Below are positions 44,200 through 51,902 of a stretch of DNA of 64,000 nucleotides, one piece after another. The translations under genes were made by a program, and so were the position numbers. Location: NCBI RefSeq assembly GCF_008274585.1, contig NZ_VTRT01000010.1, positions 1 to 64,000 of the forward strand, written 5' to 3'. Origin of the DNA: Pedobacter sp. BS3. Its GTDB lineage: Bacteria; Bacteroidota; Bacteroidia; Sphingobacteriales; Sphingobacteriaceae. The notes beneath the pieces are model-generated. The model had not been told where the DNA came from, did no database searches, and saw nothing but the letters and a program-made list of their open reading frames with translations. The number at the start of each line of letters is the position of its first letter. The first letter of the stretch is position 1.

Positions 44200-44679
44200 A
44201 ATTTAGTGTTAAGTAAAAAGTCAAAATCCAAAAGTTGAATGTAGTGAAAGCCTGACCTTTCGGGATAAAAATCGGTAATTCGTTTGAAATTAGGAATATA
44301 TATATAGATTTTGGGGTCAGTTTAGAATATTTATTTTAGTTTATTTTCTGTCAGTTCAGTTTTGTGTTGGGAGCGCTAAGGCTCCGGCTGAAACTCTCCG
44401 GGCTTTATACCACCGCGTTCTGAACACTTTGGGTATAGGAAATTCTTAAAGCTTCCCTGCTATTGTAAGGCTTAAGTTATTCCTGCGCTCAATTCCTCTG
44501 CTGAAACTTAAGCCAGGTGGGGGAGAAATTCGCTTTATTCGATTTAAAGTTGCTTTGGGAAGGCTTTAAACGGATAGAGGAAGAAAATTAAATTCATTGG
44601 TTTTGAGGACTGTCGTTTGGCAGTCCTTTTAAATTATCAAGCTGCCAAGTCAGAATGATCGCCCAGAAACGTGTCTTAT
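44200..44679. repeat. Gap with direct repeat copy 2 and a small hairpin
   Basis: Positions 44372-44520 are the second copy of the repeat at 43636-43808; here GGCTTAAGTT (44469-44478) pairs with AACTTAAGCC (44505-44514). At 44606-44627 AGGACTG/CAGTCCT forms a 7-bp hairpin followed by TTTTAAATT, a possible plus-strand terminator. GCTGCCAA at about 44641 may be the worn left edge of the adjoining cassette array. No gene seen. Confidence 0.6.
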
Positions 44680-45471
44680 TTATATTACAGCATAGCGGCA
44701 GCTTTTCATTTTATCCTTTAGCGAAACTCTATATTTAAGCTTTAGGATTTTAGCAATCTTCTTGTCTTGAAATGTCCTAATACTATTCATTCTGTTTTTA
44801 AGAAAGTAGTCATAATAATTTTTGTCTCTTATTGCTTTTGCAATTTGCTTAATAGACGGGTATATATTATCATCATTTGAGTTTAGCTTAATTGCATTAG
44901 ATGTTGCAACCAGGCAATCAAATTCCCTTAGCTGGTTCTTAAAAAGGTAATTTAGGTCAACGGTAAGTTGCCAATTATTATCAATTGATTTTAATTCATC
45001 TATTTCGCCAAATTTCTCAACGTCAGGTTGTCTTTGATTTCCAGTTAAATTGTCTTTTGTCGCTTTTACGAGATTATTCCATATCATAGCTATTTCATCC
45101 TTTGCGGTTTTGTTAATAAATGGATTGATTGAAATACAAACGGTTCCCCAACTTTTACAAATTCTGTCTTTAGAAATCCCCTCTGCTTGTGAAAGCAATC
45201 TCATTTGTCTAACAAATTCCTCTGTTGAGGTAATGTTTTGTTTGTAAGGAAGCACATATCCAAGCCCAAGACTTTCTTCCTTATTGATGCTATTGGAAAA
45301 AACCATTGAAAATGTTCCATTTCTGCTCTCCTCTGAAAGTCTGCCGTATCTTATTGGCAAAGGCACTTTTAATTTTTTGTCGAGCGCTAATTCTGATTGC
45401 CATTTCTTTCTAATTTCTGTCGGGTCCCAAAGCAAGGAACCAATTGTAATTGCTCCAACTTTTATATTCAT
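44680..45471 (-). CDS. Cargo protein of unknown function, gamma-glutamylcyclotransferase-like start
   Basis: A 263-residue cytoplasmic protein. The start AITIGSLLWDPTEIRKKW, followed by PIRYGRLSEESRNGTFSMVFS, is reminiscent of gamma-glutamylcyclotransferase-like proteins (GSL motif near the N-terminus), but no catalytic residue can be assigned. The rest is Asn/Lys-rich, A+T-rich and unlike the codon usage of genes outside the island. It is the left-most gene of the cassette-like array; an attC-like site begins about 30 bases upstream of its start codon. Confidence 0.7.
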   Translation of the reverse strand: MNIKVGAITIGSLLWDPTEIRKKWQSELALDKKLKVPLPIRYGRLSEESRNGTFSMVFSNSINKEESLGLGYVLPYKQNITSTEEFVRQMRLLSQAEGISKDRICKSWGTVCISINPFINKTAKDEIAMIWNNLVKATKDNLTGNQRQPDVEKFGEIDELKSIDNNWQLTVDLNYLFKNQLREFDCLVATSNAIKLNSNDDNIYPSIKQIAKAIRDKNYYDYFLKNRMNSIRTFQDKKIAKILKLKYRVSLKDKMKSCRYAVI

Positions 45472-45500
45472 ATTTATGCTATGATGTGTCTGGTGAAATT

Positions 45501-45636
45501 ACCGCTAACGAGCCGCGTATTGGCGATGGGCGGGATTTTTAGCACTAACCCTGATACGAAGAACGAAAGTCGAATTTTGCACTTTCGTTGATACGAAGCC
45601 GTTCAGCCCGCCTATTGCCAATACGATGTTGGCGGT
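45501..45636. repeat. attC-like site A (136 bp imperfect inverted repeat)
   Basis: Left arm 45501-45534 (ACCGCTAACGAGCCGCGTAT then TGGCGATGGGCGGG) pairs with right arm 45606-45636 (GCCCGCCTATTGCCAATAC then GATGTTGGCGGT) with small bulges, including a three-base bulge near the end. An inner 9-bp pair AACGAAAGT/ACTTTCGTT (45562-45570, 45581-45589) extends the fold, so the whole site can form one long hairpin. The ends GCTAAC and GTTGGC echo integron attC core sites. It lies between the unknown gene and the first DHFR-like gene. Confidence 0.75.
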
Positions 45637-45658
45637 TCGTTGTTTTTATCTTTTTGTT

Positions 45659-46249
45659 TCATTTTTTGTAGTGATTGACGATGATACCACACTTAAACGG
45701 TGTTGAGTTTACTGTTTTCAGGTTTGTCTGCTTTTGGAAAATAGGTAAACCTTGTCCTAATGCTACTGGGTTTGTTATCAAATGAAATTCGTCTATGAGG
45801 TCTGCGTTGATAAGCGAAGAAACAAGCGTTGCACCACCATAAACGATAATGTCTCCATTGTCTTGGTTTTTCAGTTTCGTGATTTCGTCAGCTAAATTGC
45901 CTTTTAGAATGGATACGTTTTCCCAACCGCCCGGGATTTCGGTTTCCGTTGTCAAAGTTCTGCTTGCTACAAACTTATTGGTGTTTACAATATGGTTGGC
46001 AAATTCAAATCTTGTGTCTGTCGGGTCTTGTGTTACTTGTTTCCAATGTGCGTTAAAACCTTCTTGTGCCATTTGACTGCTTATCAAAATGCTGTTAGCG
46101 GATTTGTTTAGATTTGTATGATAACTTTGCAGGTCTTTATCCCAATTCCAATTTGGTCCCCAATTCCAAATCATCCAATCTGTACCACCATTTTCGTCAG
46201 CGATATATCCGTCAATACTAATTTGTGTTTCAAGAATTAATTTGTTCAT
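45659..46249 (-). CDS. Dihydrofolate reductase-like (RibD C-terminal) protein 1
   Basis: A 196-residue protein of the DHFR/RibD-C superfamily. MNKLILETQISIDGYIADEN opens the fold; later GDIIVYGGATLVSSLINADL carries the cofactor GG motif, and LITNPVALGQGLPIF is the conserved C-terminal strand-loop. These stand-alone family members reduce pteridine-, flavin- or antibiotic-like substrates; true DHFR activity is unproven. I start at MNKLILE (46249). The 15-codon open extension upstream is the conserved leader of the cassette. Related to, but clearly diverged from, the next gene. Confidence 0.88.
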   Translation of the reverse strand: MNKLILETQISIDGYIADENGGTDWMIWNWGPNWNWDKDLQSYHTNLNKSANSILISSQMAQEGFNAHWKQVTQDPTDTRFEFANHIVNTNKFVASRTLTTETEIPGGWENVSILKGNLADEITKLKNQDNGDIIVYGGATLVSSLINADLIDEFHLITNPVALGQGLPIFQKQTNLKTVNSTPFKCGIIVNHYKK

Positions 46250-46261
46250 ATTGTTATCTTG

Positions 46262-46310
46262 TCTGTTACTGTCGTCCGTTACTATGACTGCCAATGATGT
46301 TGGTAGTTCG
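46262..46310. repeat. attC-like site B, collapsed form
   Basis: Between the two DHFR-like genes is only ACTGCCAA-TGATG-TTGGTAGT (46287-46307; one mismatch), preceded by GTCGTCCGTTACTATG and followed by TCGTTG. These flanks match those of the full-length sites, so it looks like a site in which the outer ends were joined and the 100-170 base centre lost. Confidence 0.65.
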
Positions 46311-46314
46311 TTGA

Positions 46315-46887
46315 TTATTGTCTGTCCACAATGTAATTCAGTTCTGTTACTCCGTTATTAAATTGTCGTGTATTTACTAAGTTTAGCGAAGTTTTGTCTT
46401 TTATATCCACAAACAATGGAATGCCTTGTCCGAGAATAATTGGATTGACAAATAGCCAATAGCCGTCAATTAAATTCTGTTGCATAAGCGAATGTGTGGC
46501 TGTCGGGCTACCAAAAAGCAAGATTTCTTTACCGTCCTGCTGTTTTATTTCATTTATTTGGTCTGCAAGATTGTCGTTAATGATTGTCGTGTTATGCAAT
46601 TTCGCTTCATTAAGTGTTTTTGACAAAACAACTTTGTGAGCTTTTTTATACCATTTTGAATGTTCAATGTCGTGTTTGGTTGCTGTTGGTTTGTCGCCTG
46701 CTGTCAGCCAATAACCTTGCATCATTTCATAAGTTTTTCGTCCGTATAATGCAGTTTCCGTTTTGCTTATACGATTGCCGACATAAGTAAAAATTTCTTC
46801 GTCTGCCTTTGCCCAATTGAGTTCTCCGCTTAGTCCTGCTACAAAACCGTCAAGCGATATGTGCATAAATGAAATTATTTTTCTCAT
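46315..46887 (-). CDS. Dihydrofolate reductase-like (RibD C-terminal) protein 2
   Basis: A 190-residue member of the same superfamily: MRKIISFMHISLDGFVAGL at the N-terminus, ALYGRKTYEMMQGYW, KEILLFGSPTATHSLMQQNL in the cofactor region and LFVNPIILGQGIPLF at the end. The pairing of GRKTYEMM and NPIILGQG is typical of dihydrofolate reductase family proteins of unknown substrate. Start codon at MRKIISF. It is adjacent to its paralogue, separated by a collapsed attC-like site, and preceded by the full site C. Confidence 0.88.
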   Translation of the reverse strand: MRKIISFMHISLDGFVAGLSGELNWAKADEEIFTYVGNRISKTETALYGRKTYEMMQGYWLTAGDKPTATKHDIEHSKWYKKAHKVVLSKTLNEAKLHNTTIINDNLADQINEIKQQDGKEILLFGSPTATHSLMQQNLIDGYWLFVNPIILGQGIPLFVDIKDKTSLNLVNTRQFNNGVTELNYIVDRQ

Positions 46888-46951
46888 ACTTTATATTTCT
46901 GTTTATAATGTGTCCTTTGTTAATTGTTTTGTTGTGTCGTCCGTTACAATG

Positions 46952-47157
46952 ACCGCCAACGTTTTGGGGCTTGGCGGTCGGTCGGGCATTTGAAAAACGT
47001 CAGATGACAACTGAAGCCAAATAAAGTTACAAAAGTTGAAGTTAAGAACTAAAAGTTGAACAGTGTTCCGTCAGCCGGAACAAAAGCTGATTAGCGAACT
47101 GAAGTTGAGGAGATATTCTTGTCCCCCCCGACTGCCGCCAAACCGTTTGTTGGCGGT
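46952..47157. repeat. attC-like site C (206 bp)
   Basis: Left arm 46952-46986 (ACCGCCAACGTTTTGGGGC, then TTGGCGGTCGGTCGGG) and right arm 47127-47157 (CCCGACTGCCGCCAAACCG, then TTTGTTGGCGGT) are imperfectly complementary. The centre contains AAAGTTACAAAA, TGTTCCGTCAGCCGGAAC and GCTGATTAGCGAAC, the last two shared with site D. The left flank GTCGTCCGTTACAATG and right flank TCGTTTTTG match the other sites. Confidence 0.78.
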
Positions 47158-47181
47158 TCGTTTTTGTTCTACTTGTCTATG

Positions 47182-48135
47182 TCAAATTTTAATAACAATG
47201 GTTTTGTTTAAATTCCAGGCATTGGATATTTCTGTTAAAGGAAAAATTTCTGTGTCTATGAAAAGTTTGCCCGAAGCTGCGTATTGAAAAATTTCGGGAA
47301 GTATGTTTTGCATATAGTCCGTTATTACCTGCTGCTTAAAACTTCCGATTCCTGAACCTAAAAGAACAATATCTCTACTTCGCAATGTGTCTGATGTCAA
47401 TGAAGAAATTGTGTGCCCTGCCATTTCGCCAACCGTAACAATTTTGGTTGTTGTTTGTGAGGTCTGTGTCAGCAAGGATTGCAAAAGCAATTCCATTGGT
47501 TTTCCCCACAAATAATCAATAACAATATCAAAAGGATAGGTAGCGTATGCTTTTTTAAAATCGTTGACAATATCATTTTCGGGTTGGTCTAATGAAATGG
47601 TTATGTCTGCACCAAGTTCTTTTAATTTTTCAAGAACTTTTGTATTGCGACCTGTTGCAATAATAGTTGCAGCGTTATGGTATTTTGCCATTTGAACCGC
47701 TATTGTTCCCGTTGAACCTGTTGCTCCGTTTATTAAAACTATATCGCCTTTTTTTATTTGTGCTTTGGTTCGCAAAGCAATGTCAGAGCCAACCAAAAAA
47801 TTAGGTAATGCTGCTGCTGTATTGTCATCAAGTCCTTCGGGAAGAATTATCCATCTGTTTTTTTGCACAATAGCCTTTTCTGCCATCATTCCCGTTACAC
47901 CCATTGCGTAAATTCTTTGTCCGTTTTCTAACATTGCAACACCGTCCATTCCCACAATAATGGGCAATGATGAATACTTTGTGTAGTGTTTTCCCGCTGC
48001 TTTCAGTAAATCTAATTGTTTAATAGATGATGCTTTTACACTCACTAAAACTTGTTGTTCATTTTCAACAACAGGTTCGGGAAAATCAACACAAACAGGT
48101 GTCGTCCCAATTTCTTTTAAGATTGCTGCTTTCAT
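47182..48135 (-). CDS. Zinc-independent alcohol dehydrogenase / quinone oxidoreductase family protein
   Basis: A 317-residue medium-chain dehydrogenase/reductase. N-terminal GroES-like part (ILKEIGTTPVCVDFPEP, IVGMDGVAML) and a Rossmann part (VLINGATGSTGTIAVQMAKY, IIATGRNTKVLEKLKELGAD). Zinc-binding cysteines are absent, as in quinone oxidoreductases. It would use NADPH to reduce a quinone or enone; substrate unknown. It lies 25 bases downstream of the AraC-type regulator gene on the same strand, so that protein probably regulates it; the two form a two-gene cassette. Confidence 0.88.
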   Translation of the reverse strand: MKAAILKEIGTTPVCVDFPEPVVENEQQVLVSVKASSIKQLDLLKAAGKHYTKYSSLPIIVGMDGVAMLENGQRIYAMGVTGMMAEKAIVQKNRWIILPEGLDDNTAAALPNFLVGSDIALRTKAQIKKGDIVLINGATGSTGTIAVQMAKYHNAATIIATGRNTKVLEKLKELGADITISLDQPENDIVNDFKKAYATYPFDIVIDYLWGKPMELLLQSLLTQTSQTTTKIVTVGEMAGHTISSLTSDTLRSRDIVLLGSGIGSFKQQVITDYMQNILPEIFQYAASGKLFIDTEIFPLTEISNAWNLNKTIVIKI

Positions 48136-48160
48136 TGCTATTGAAATTTATGCAGCAAAA

Positions 48161-48916
48161 TTATTTGGGGTCAAGCACTGAAAATTGTATAAATCGCTCG
48201 TTTTGATTTTGTTTAAGTTCCTTTGGTAAAGCACTTGAAAGTTTTTTCACTTCTTTGATGAAATGTGATTGGTCGGTAAAGTTTTGTTGTGGAAATAATT
48301 TACCTTCTTTGATATGCTGAAATGAAGCACGGAAGCGGATTATATTGCAATATGCTTTTAATGAAAGCCCGAATTGTTGATTGAAATAACGATTGATTTG
48401 TTGCCTGCTCCAAAACACTTTTTCAGAAAGTTCTTTTACGGAAATTGCTCCGTTTGTAGCATAAATCAACTCAAACAATTTTTGTTTTCGGTTGTCAATA
48501 TCTTTCGGTAAAAGCGACTGAATTTTTTGTGAAGCCTTTTCGCAAAACGCTTCAAAGTCATTCAAATCATCTGCGTAGAAATTCCAAAAATCATTTGGCA
48601 AAATTTTCTTGCTGTCCAATATATCGGCAATGGAATAGCGCAAAATATACTCTGTTGCAAGTGGTTTAAAACTAATTGCACACGATATAGAATTTGGATA
48701 AGAAGGATTTAGTTTTGGCTTTGTTTCCAAACCAATTAATGTGATATGGAATGGCTTTGTTTCAGGCTTAGACAAGACCAAATCAATTTTACCGTCAGGA
48801 ACAACAACTTTTTCTGCGTTGTCGTCCGATTGATGTTTCAGAAACCAAAAACTTTCTACGAAATCGGCAAGTGATTTGTCGGGTTCAATGATTTTGTATG
48901 TAAAGTCATTTTGCAT
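48161..48916 (-). CDS. AraC-family transcriptional regulator
   Basis: A 251-residue regulator. The N-terminal part (FTYKIIEPDKSLADFVESFW, VVPDGKIDLVLS) matches the DUF6597-type ligand-binding region seen in AraC proteins; the C-terminal part has two HTH motifs (SVKELSEKVFWSRQQINRYF and LSLKAYCNIIRFRASFQHI, ending NFTDQSHFIKEVK). Start at MQNDFTY (48916); the frame stays open through the attC-like site D but that stretch is not protein-like. It is followed at 25 bases by the dehydrogenase gene, its probable target. Confidence 0.88.
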   Translation of the reverse strand: MQNDFTYKIIEPDKSLADFVESFWFLKHQSDDNAEKVVVPDGKIDLVLSKPETKPFHITLIGLETKPKLNPSYPNSISCAISFKPLATEYILRYSIADILDSKKILPNDFWNFYADDLNDFEAFCEKASQKIQSLLPKDIDNRKQKLFELIYATNGAISVKELSEKVFWSRQQINRYFNQQFGLSLKAYCNIIRFRASFQHIKEGKLFPQQNFTDQSHFIKEVKKLSSALPKELKQNQNERFIQFSVLDPK

Positions 48917-48952
48917 TGTCGTCTGTCCATTTGCACGGTGTCGCTTAAAATG

Positions 48953-49154
48953 ACCGCCAACGTTAAAGCATTGGCGATGTGGCGGTATTCTGTGTTCCGT
49001 CTGCCGGAGCCGCTGCTGAATAAAGATACAAAGGCTCATTGTTTATTCCGTTGCTCGGTGTTATTCGTCGGCTGAAACCGAGTTTGATTAGCGAACAAAA
49101 AGCTGAGAATATGTTCATCTCCCCGCCATATTGCCAATGCACTGTTAGCAGGCG
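48953..49154. repeat. attC-like site D (202 bp)
   Basis: Left arm 48953-48985 (ACCGCCAACGTTAAAGCATT, then GGCGATGTGGCGG) pairs with right arm 49121-49154 (CCCCGCCATATTGCCAATGC, then ACTGTTAGCAGGC). Centre: TGTTCCGTCTGCCGGAG, AAAGATACAAAGG and GATTAGCGAAC, homologous to site C. Left flank CGGTGTCGCTTAAAATG. The right arm runs into the end of the next gene and supplies its stop codon. Confidence 0.78.
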
Positions 49155-49972
49155 TTGTTTTGTTTGAAGAAATCTGCTCTTTCTGTCAAACGCTCAACAT
49201 AAAGTTCGTTGTCCAATTTTAAATGATCAAACACAAGTATTTCAAGTACCTCATTAAGATACAATAATAAAAAAGGCAATCTTCTATACAAGTAATTCCA
49301 TTGCGTTAAAATGCTGTCTTTTGTGCTGAATACAAAATTGATGTTTTGTATTTCTGTCTTATTGTTTTTGTTTCTTGTCGTCGATGGATGAAGAGCTTTG
49401 TTTGACATATTTACTAAACTGTCTGACAAAGCTGGATTAAATATGAAATCATATACATCTGAAGCTTTTATTGATTTGCTTAAAAGAAGGTTTTCTGTAG
49501 CATTTAATAGCTCAATAATATCCTCTTGAGAAATTCCCGTTGTGTCAAAGCTGTCTTCTTTATTAAACTTTTCCAAAAAGTCGCTTGTAAGATACAACCT
49601 TAAAATAACTAGGAGATTGTAAACGAAAGGCTTTCTAATAAGAGAAAATGTCACCGTCAGTCGCTGTTGTAAAGAAGCAAAAAGTGCAATCTGTAAAAAC
49701 TGGCAAGAGTCAGCGATAACTGCATTTAGAATATGACTTGTAAGTATTTCATCATGTTTGTCAGATTTATCAGCTCTGAGTAAGTAGTCCAATATATGTT
49801 CGCCGTTGTTTAAATCTATTTCTTTGTCGAACTGAACTGTCTGGACTCTTAACCCTTTAAATGTTTCTGAAGTAACAAAATCTTCAATTTGATAAAGCAA
49901 AAACTCGCAACTTTTATGTTGTCGATGGAACTCCTTAGGGAGATGAAGAAAGTCATATCGTTCATTTCTCAT
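49145..49972 (-). CDS. Cargo protein of unknown function (mostly helical)
   Basis: A 275-residue protein, no family recognised. It is Leu/Asn/Lys-rich and predicted mostly alpha-helical, with LIRKPFVYNLLVILRLYLT and LPFLLLYLNEVLEILVF as hydrophobic stretches, but no signal peptide. Start at MRNERYD (49972); upstream open codons are the conserved leader. The last residues (FKQNNAC, then stop) are encoded by the outer end of site D: AACGCCTGCTAAC on the coding strand gives N-A-C-stop. This is the same arrangement as in integron cassettes, whose end site often completes the reading frame. Confidence 0.7.
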   Translation of the reverse strand: MRNERYDFLHLPKEFHRQHKSCEFLLYQIEDFVTSETFKGLRVQTVQFDKEIDLNNGEHILDYLLRADKSDKHDEILTSHILNAVIADSCQFLQIALFASLQQRLTVTFSLIRKPFVYNLLVILRLYLTSDFLEKFNKEDSFDTTGISQEDIIELLNATENLLLSKSIKASDVYDFIFNPALSDSLVNMSNKALHPSTTRNKNNKTEIQNINFVFSTKDSILTQWNYLYRRLPFLLLYLNEVLEILVFDHLKLDNELYVERLTERADFFKQNNAC

Positions 49973-50278
49973 AATGTTGGAAGGGTCGCACTTACAATGC
50001 CTGCTAACTCTCAAATATACGCCACTTTTTAATATTGATAAAAATATTTATCCGTAACATCTTTTTTCGAAAGGGACTGATACTGTTAGCTTTGGGGGAA
50101 GATTAATTTGTCGAATTCTGTATAAAAATTATTCAAAATAATTTAGTTTATTTGCGTGTTAATATACAAAATACGACATTTATATATGGCAACGGTTCGG
50201 GGCTTTGCGTTCGGGCGGGATTAAATGCACGAATGTTCAACCTTGCACCAAAGTTACAAAAAAGTACGAATGTTTAAT
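49973..50278. other. Cassette boundary gap with a lone half-site and the left arm of site E
   Basis: TGCCTGCTAAC (49998-50008) matches the outer end of site D's right arm, so it is the partner end of the unknown-protein cassette. About 180 bases of A+T-rich sequence follow before the left arm of site E starts at 50188. No gene seen; the 180 bases may be an insertion or a worn-out cassette. Confidence 0.5.
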
Positions 50279-50322
50279 TTAGCACGTCTGGCCGCCTGAC
50301 GCCAAACCCTTGTTACCTGCTG
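50188..50322. repeat. attC-like site E (135 bp)
   Basis: Left arm 50188-50219 (GGCAACGGTTCGGGGCTTTG, then CGTTCGGGCGGG) pairs with right arm 50290-50322 (GGCCGCCTGACGCCAAACCC, then TTGTTACCTGCTG). The centre has CCAAAGTTACAAAA, shared with site C, and two ACGAATGTT words (50230, 50267). The sigma-factor gene ends inside it: the last 14 codons and the stop lie in the centre and right arm. Confidence 0.75.
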
Positions 50323-51565
50323 TTTTTTTCTCGGTCAGTCGTTCGATTTCTTTTGTCAGCGTCTGTTTTTCTGTCTTGGATTTTGTCAGCCCGATTGCTT
50401 GTTTGTAATGGTAAATTGCTTTGTCAAGGTCTGTGTCAGCATACAAGTAACCTAACAATTCGTGATAATAATTGCTGTCTGTCAATTTTAGTTTTTCGGC
50501 TTCGGAAATTGCTTTGTCGTGTCCGTAAACTTTGGCAAACGCAAAAGTCCTGTTCAACGCTGTTATGGGCGAATATTCAATAAGAATAAGTTGGTTGTAA
50601 AGTTGTAAAATGTGTTGCCATTTGTTTTGGTCTGTCGGTGTGGTATGCCAATAAGCAATACCTGCTTCTAAATGATATTTTGAAACTTCGTTTCCATTAC
50701 AAGCATTTACCAAATAGTAATTCCCTTTTTCAATCAGTGTTTTGTCCCACAAACTTTTGTCTTGTTCGTCAAACAAAACGGCTTCGCCTTTGTCGTTTGT
50801 TCTCGCTTCAAGTCGTGAACTTTGAAAGCACATTAAAGCAAGTAATGCGTTTGTCTGCGGTGTGTTTGTATAGTCGTTGTCTGTTAAGATTAGCGTTAAT
50901 CTTACGGCTTCCGAACAAAAGTCTTTTCGGATTTGCTGATTGTTTGTTTTGGAAAAATAACCTTCGTTAAACAGCAAATACAATGTTTTCAAAACGGTGT
51001 CTAACCGTGATTTAATTTCCGTTTCGCTTAATGTTTTGATTTGAAAATTGTCGTTGCGAAGATTTGTTCTGGCTCGTAACAACCGCTTTTTTATCGTTTC
51101 TGTTTTTGTCAAAAAAGCATTGGCGATTTCTTCCACGCTGAAACCGCAGAGGATTTGAAGTGCCAAACAAATTTGACTTTCGGTCGAATTTGTCGGGTTA
51201 CAAACCGCAAAAATCATTGCTAACTGACTGTCCGAAATGGTTTGATTACTAAACTCAAAATTTTGCTCTGTTTCAAGTTCGGTTGGTTTTATCGCTTCTT
51301 TGATTTGCGTTTCAAAAACGGCAATGTGTTTAAAATAATCTTTTGTTTTGTTTTTGGCAACTGCATAAAGCCAAGCTGTCGGGTTTTCGGGTATTCCGTT
51401 AATTGCCCAATGTTCCGATGCTTTTAGAAATGTGTCGCTGGCAATGTCTTCGGCAATTTCAATATGCTTCAAGCCAAAATGACGGCATAAAACAGCCGTC
51501 ATTTTCGCATATTCCTGTCGGAATAGGTGAGGTAAAAGTTCTTTATGTGATTTTTTGCTAATCAC
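50279..51565 (-). CDS. ECF sigma factor with C-terminal TPR-like domain (ECF42-type)
   Basis: A 428-residue RNA polymerase sigma factor. Region 2 (FRQEYAKMTAVLCRHFGLKH, DIASDTFLKASEHW) and region 4 (QICLALQILCGFSVEEIANA, then RLLRARTNLR) occupy the first ~180 residues; the rest is a large TPR-like domain (NRTFAFAKVYGHDKAISEAE, ELLGYLYADTDLDKAIYHYK). This layout and the adjacent YCII gene match the ECF42 group, which in other bacteria partners DGPF/YCII proteins. There is no anti-sigma gene; the C-terminal extension is thought to regulate activity. The last residues (KKTAGNKGLASGGQTC) come from attC-like site E. Confidence 0.9.
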   Translation of the reverse strand: MISKKSHKELLPHLFRQEYAKMTAVLCRHFGLKHIEIAEDIASDTFLKASEHWAINGIPENPTAWLYAVAKNKTKDYFKHIAVFETQIKEAIKPTELETEQNFEFSNQTISDSQLAMIFAVCNPTNSTESQICLALQILCGFSVEEIANAFLTKTETIKKRLLRARTNLRNDNFQIKTLSETEIKSRLDTVLKTLYLLFNEGYFSKTNNQQIRKDFCSEAVRLTLILTDNDYTNTPQTNALLALMCFQSSRLEARTNDKGEAVLFDEQDKSLWDKTLIEKGNYYLVNACNGNEVSKYHLEAGIAYWHTTPTDQNKWQHILQLYNQLILIEYSPITALNRTFAFAKVYGHDKAISEAEKLKLTDSNYYHELLGYLYADTDLDKAIYHYKQAIGLTKSKTEKQTLTKEIERLTEKKTAGNKGLASGGQTC

Positions 51566-51902
51566 GTTTTAGAACTTCTCTCACTTCAATGTTTCCACCA
51601 ACTTGGTCAAATATCGGATTGCCTTTTGCCATTTCTACGGCTTCATCAATGGTGTCAGCTTGTACAACAATGTAACCGCTAATAAATTCTTTGATTTCGG
51701 TGTAAGGTCCGTCCGTTACTACATTGTTAGGCTTTACTGTTTTCGCACTTCCCGGAATTGGTAAAAGTGTGTTTCCTTTGTCCACCAACTTGTTTTGTGA
51801 AGCAATACCTGCTAACCAATTCATACGTTCCTGCATTTGTTCAGGCGATGGTTTGAAGTCAGCAATGTCTTTCAGTCTGAAAATTAACGCAAATTCTTTC
51901 AT
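51558..51902 (-). CDS. YCII-related (DGPF-type) protein
   Basis: A 114-residue alpha-beta protein of the YCII/DGPF family, small dimeric ferredoxin-like folds. Key stretches: MKEFALIFRLKDIADFKPSP, QERMNWLAGIASQNKLVD, VVTDGPYTEIKEFISGYIVV (the DGPF-type motif reads DGPYTE), and AVEMAKGNPIFDQVGGNIEV. It starts just upstream of the sigma-factor gene and overlaps its start by 8 bases, so the two are translationally coupled. Family function is unknown, though genes of this type are usual ECF42 targets. The gene is the 5' end of the last cassette. Confidence 0.9.
   Translation of the reverse strand: MKEFALIFRLKDIADFKPSPEQMQERMNWLAGIASQNKLVDKGNTLLPIPGSAKTVKPNNVVTDGPYTEIKEFISGYIVVQADTIDEAVEMAKGNPIFDQVGGNIEVREVLKRD

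Noticed and set aside
48917-49039. 41-residue N-terminal extension of the AraC regulator
   Set aside because: It is read through attC-like site D and its leader, not protein-like.
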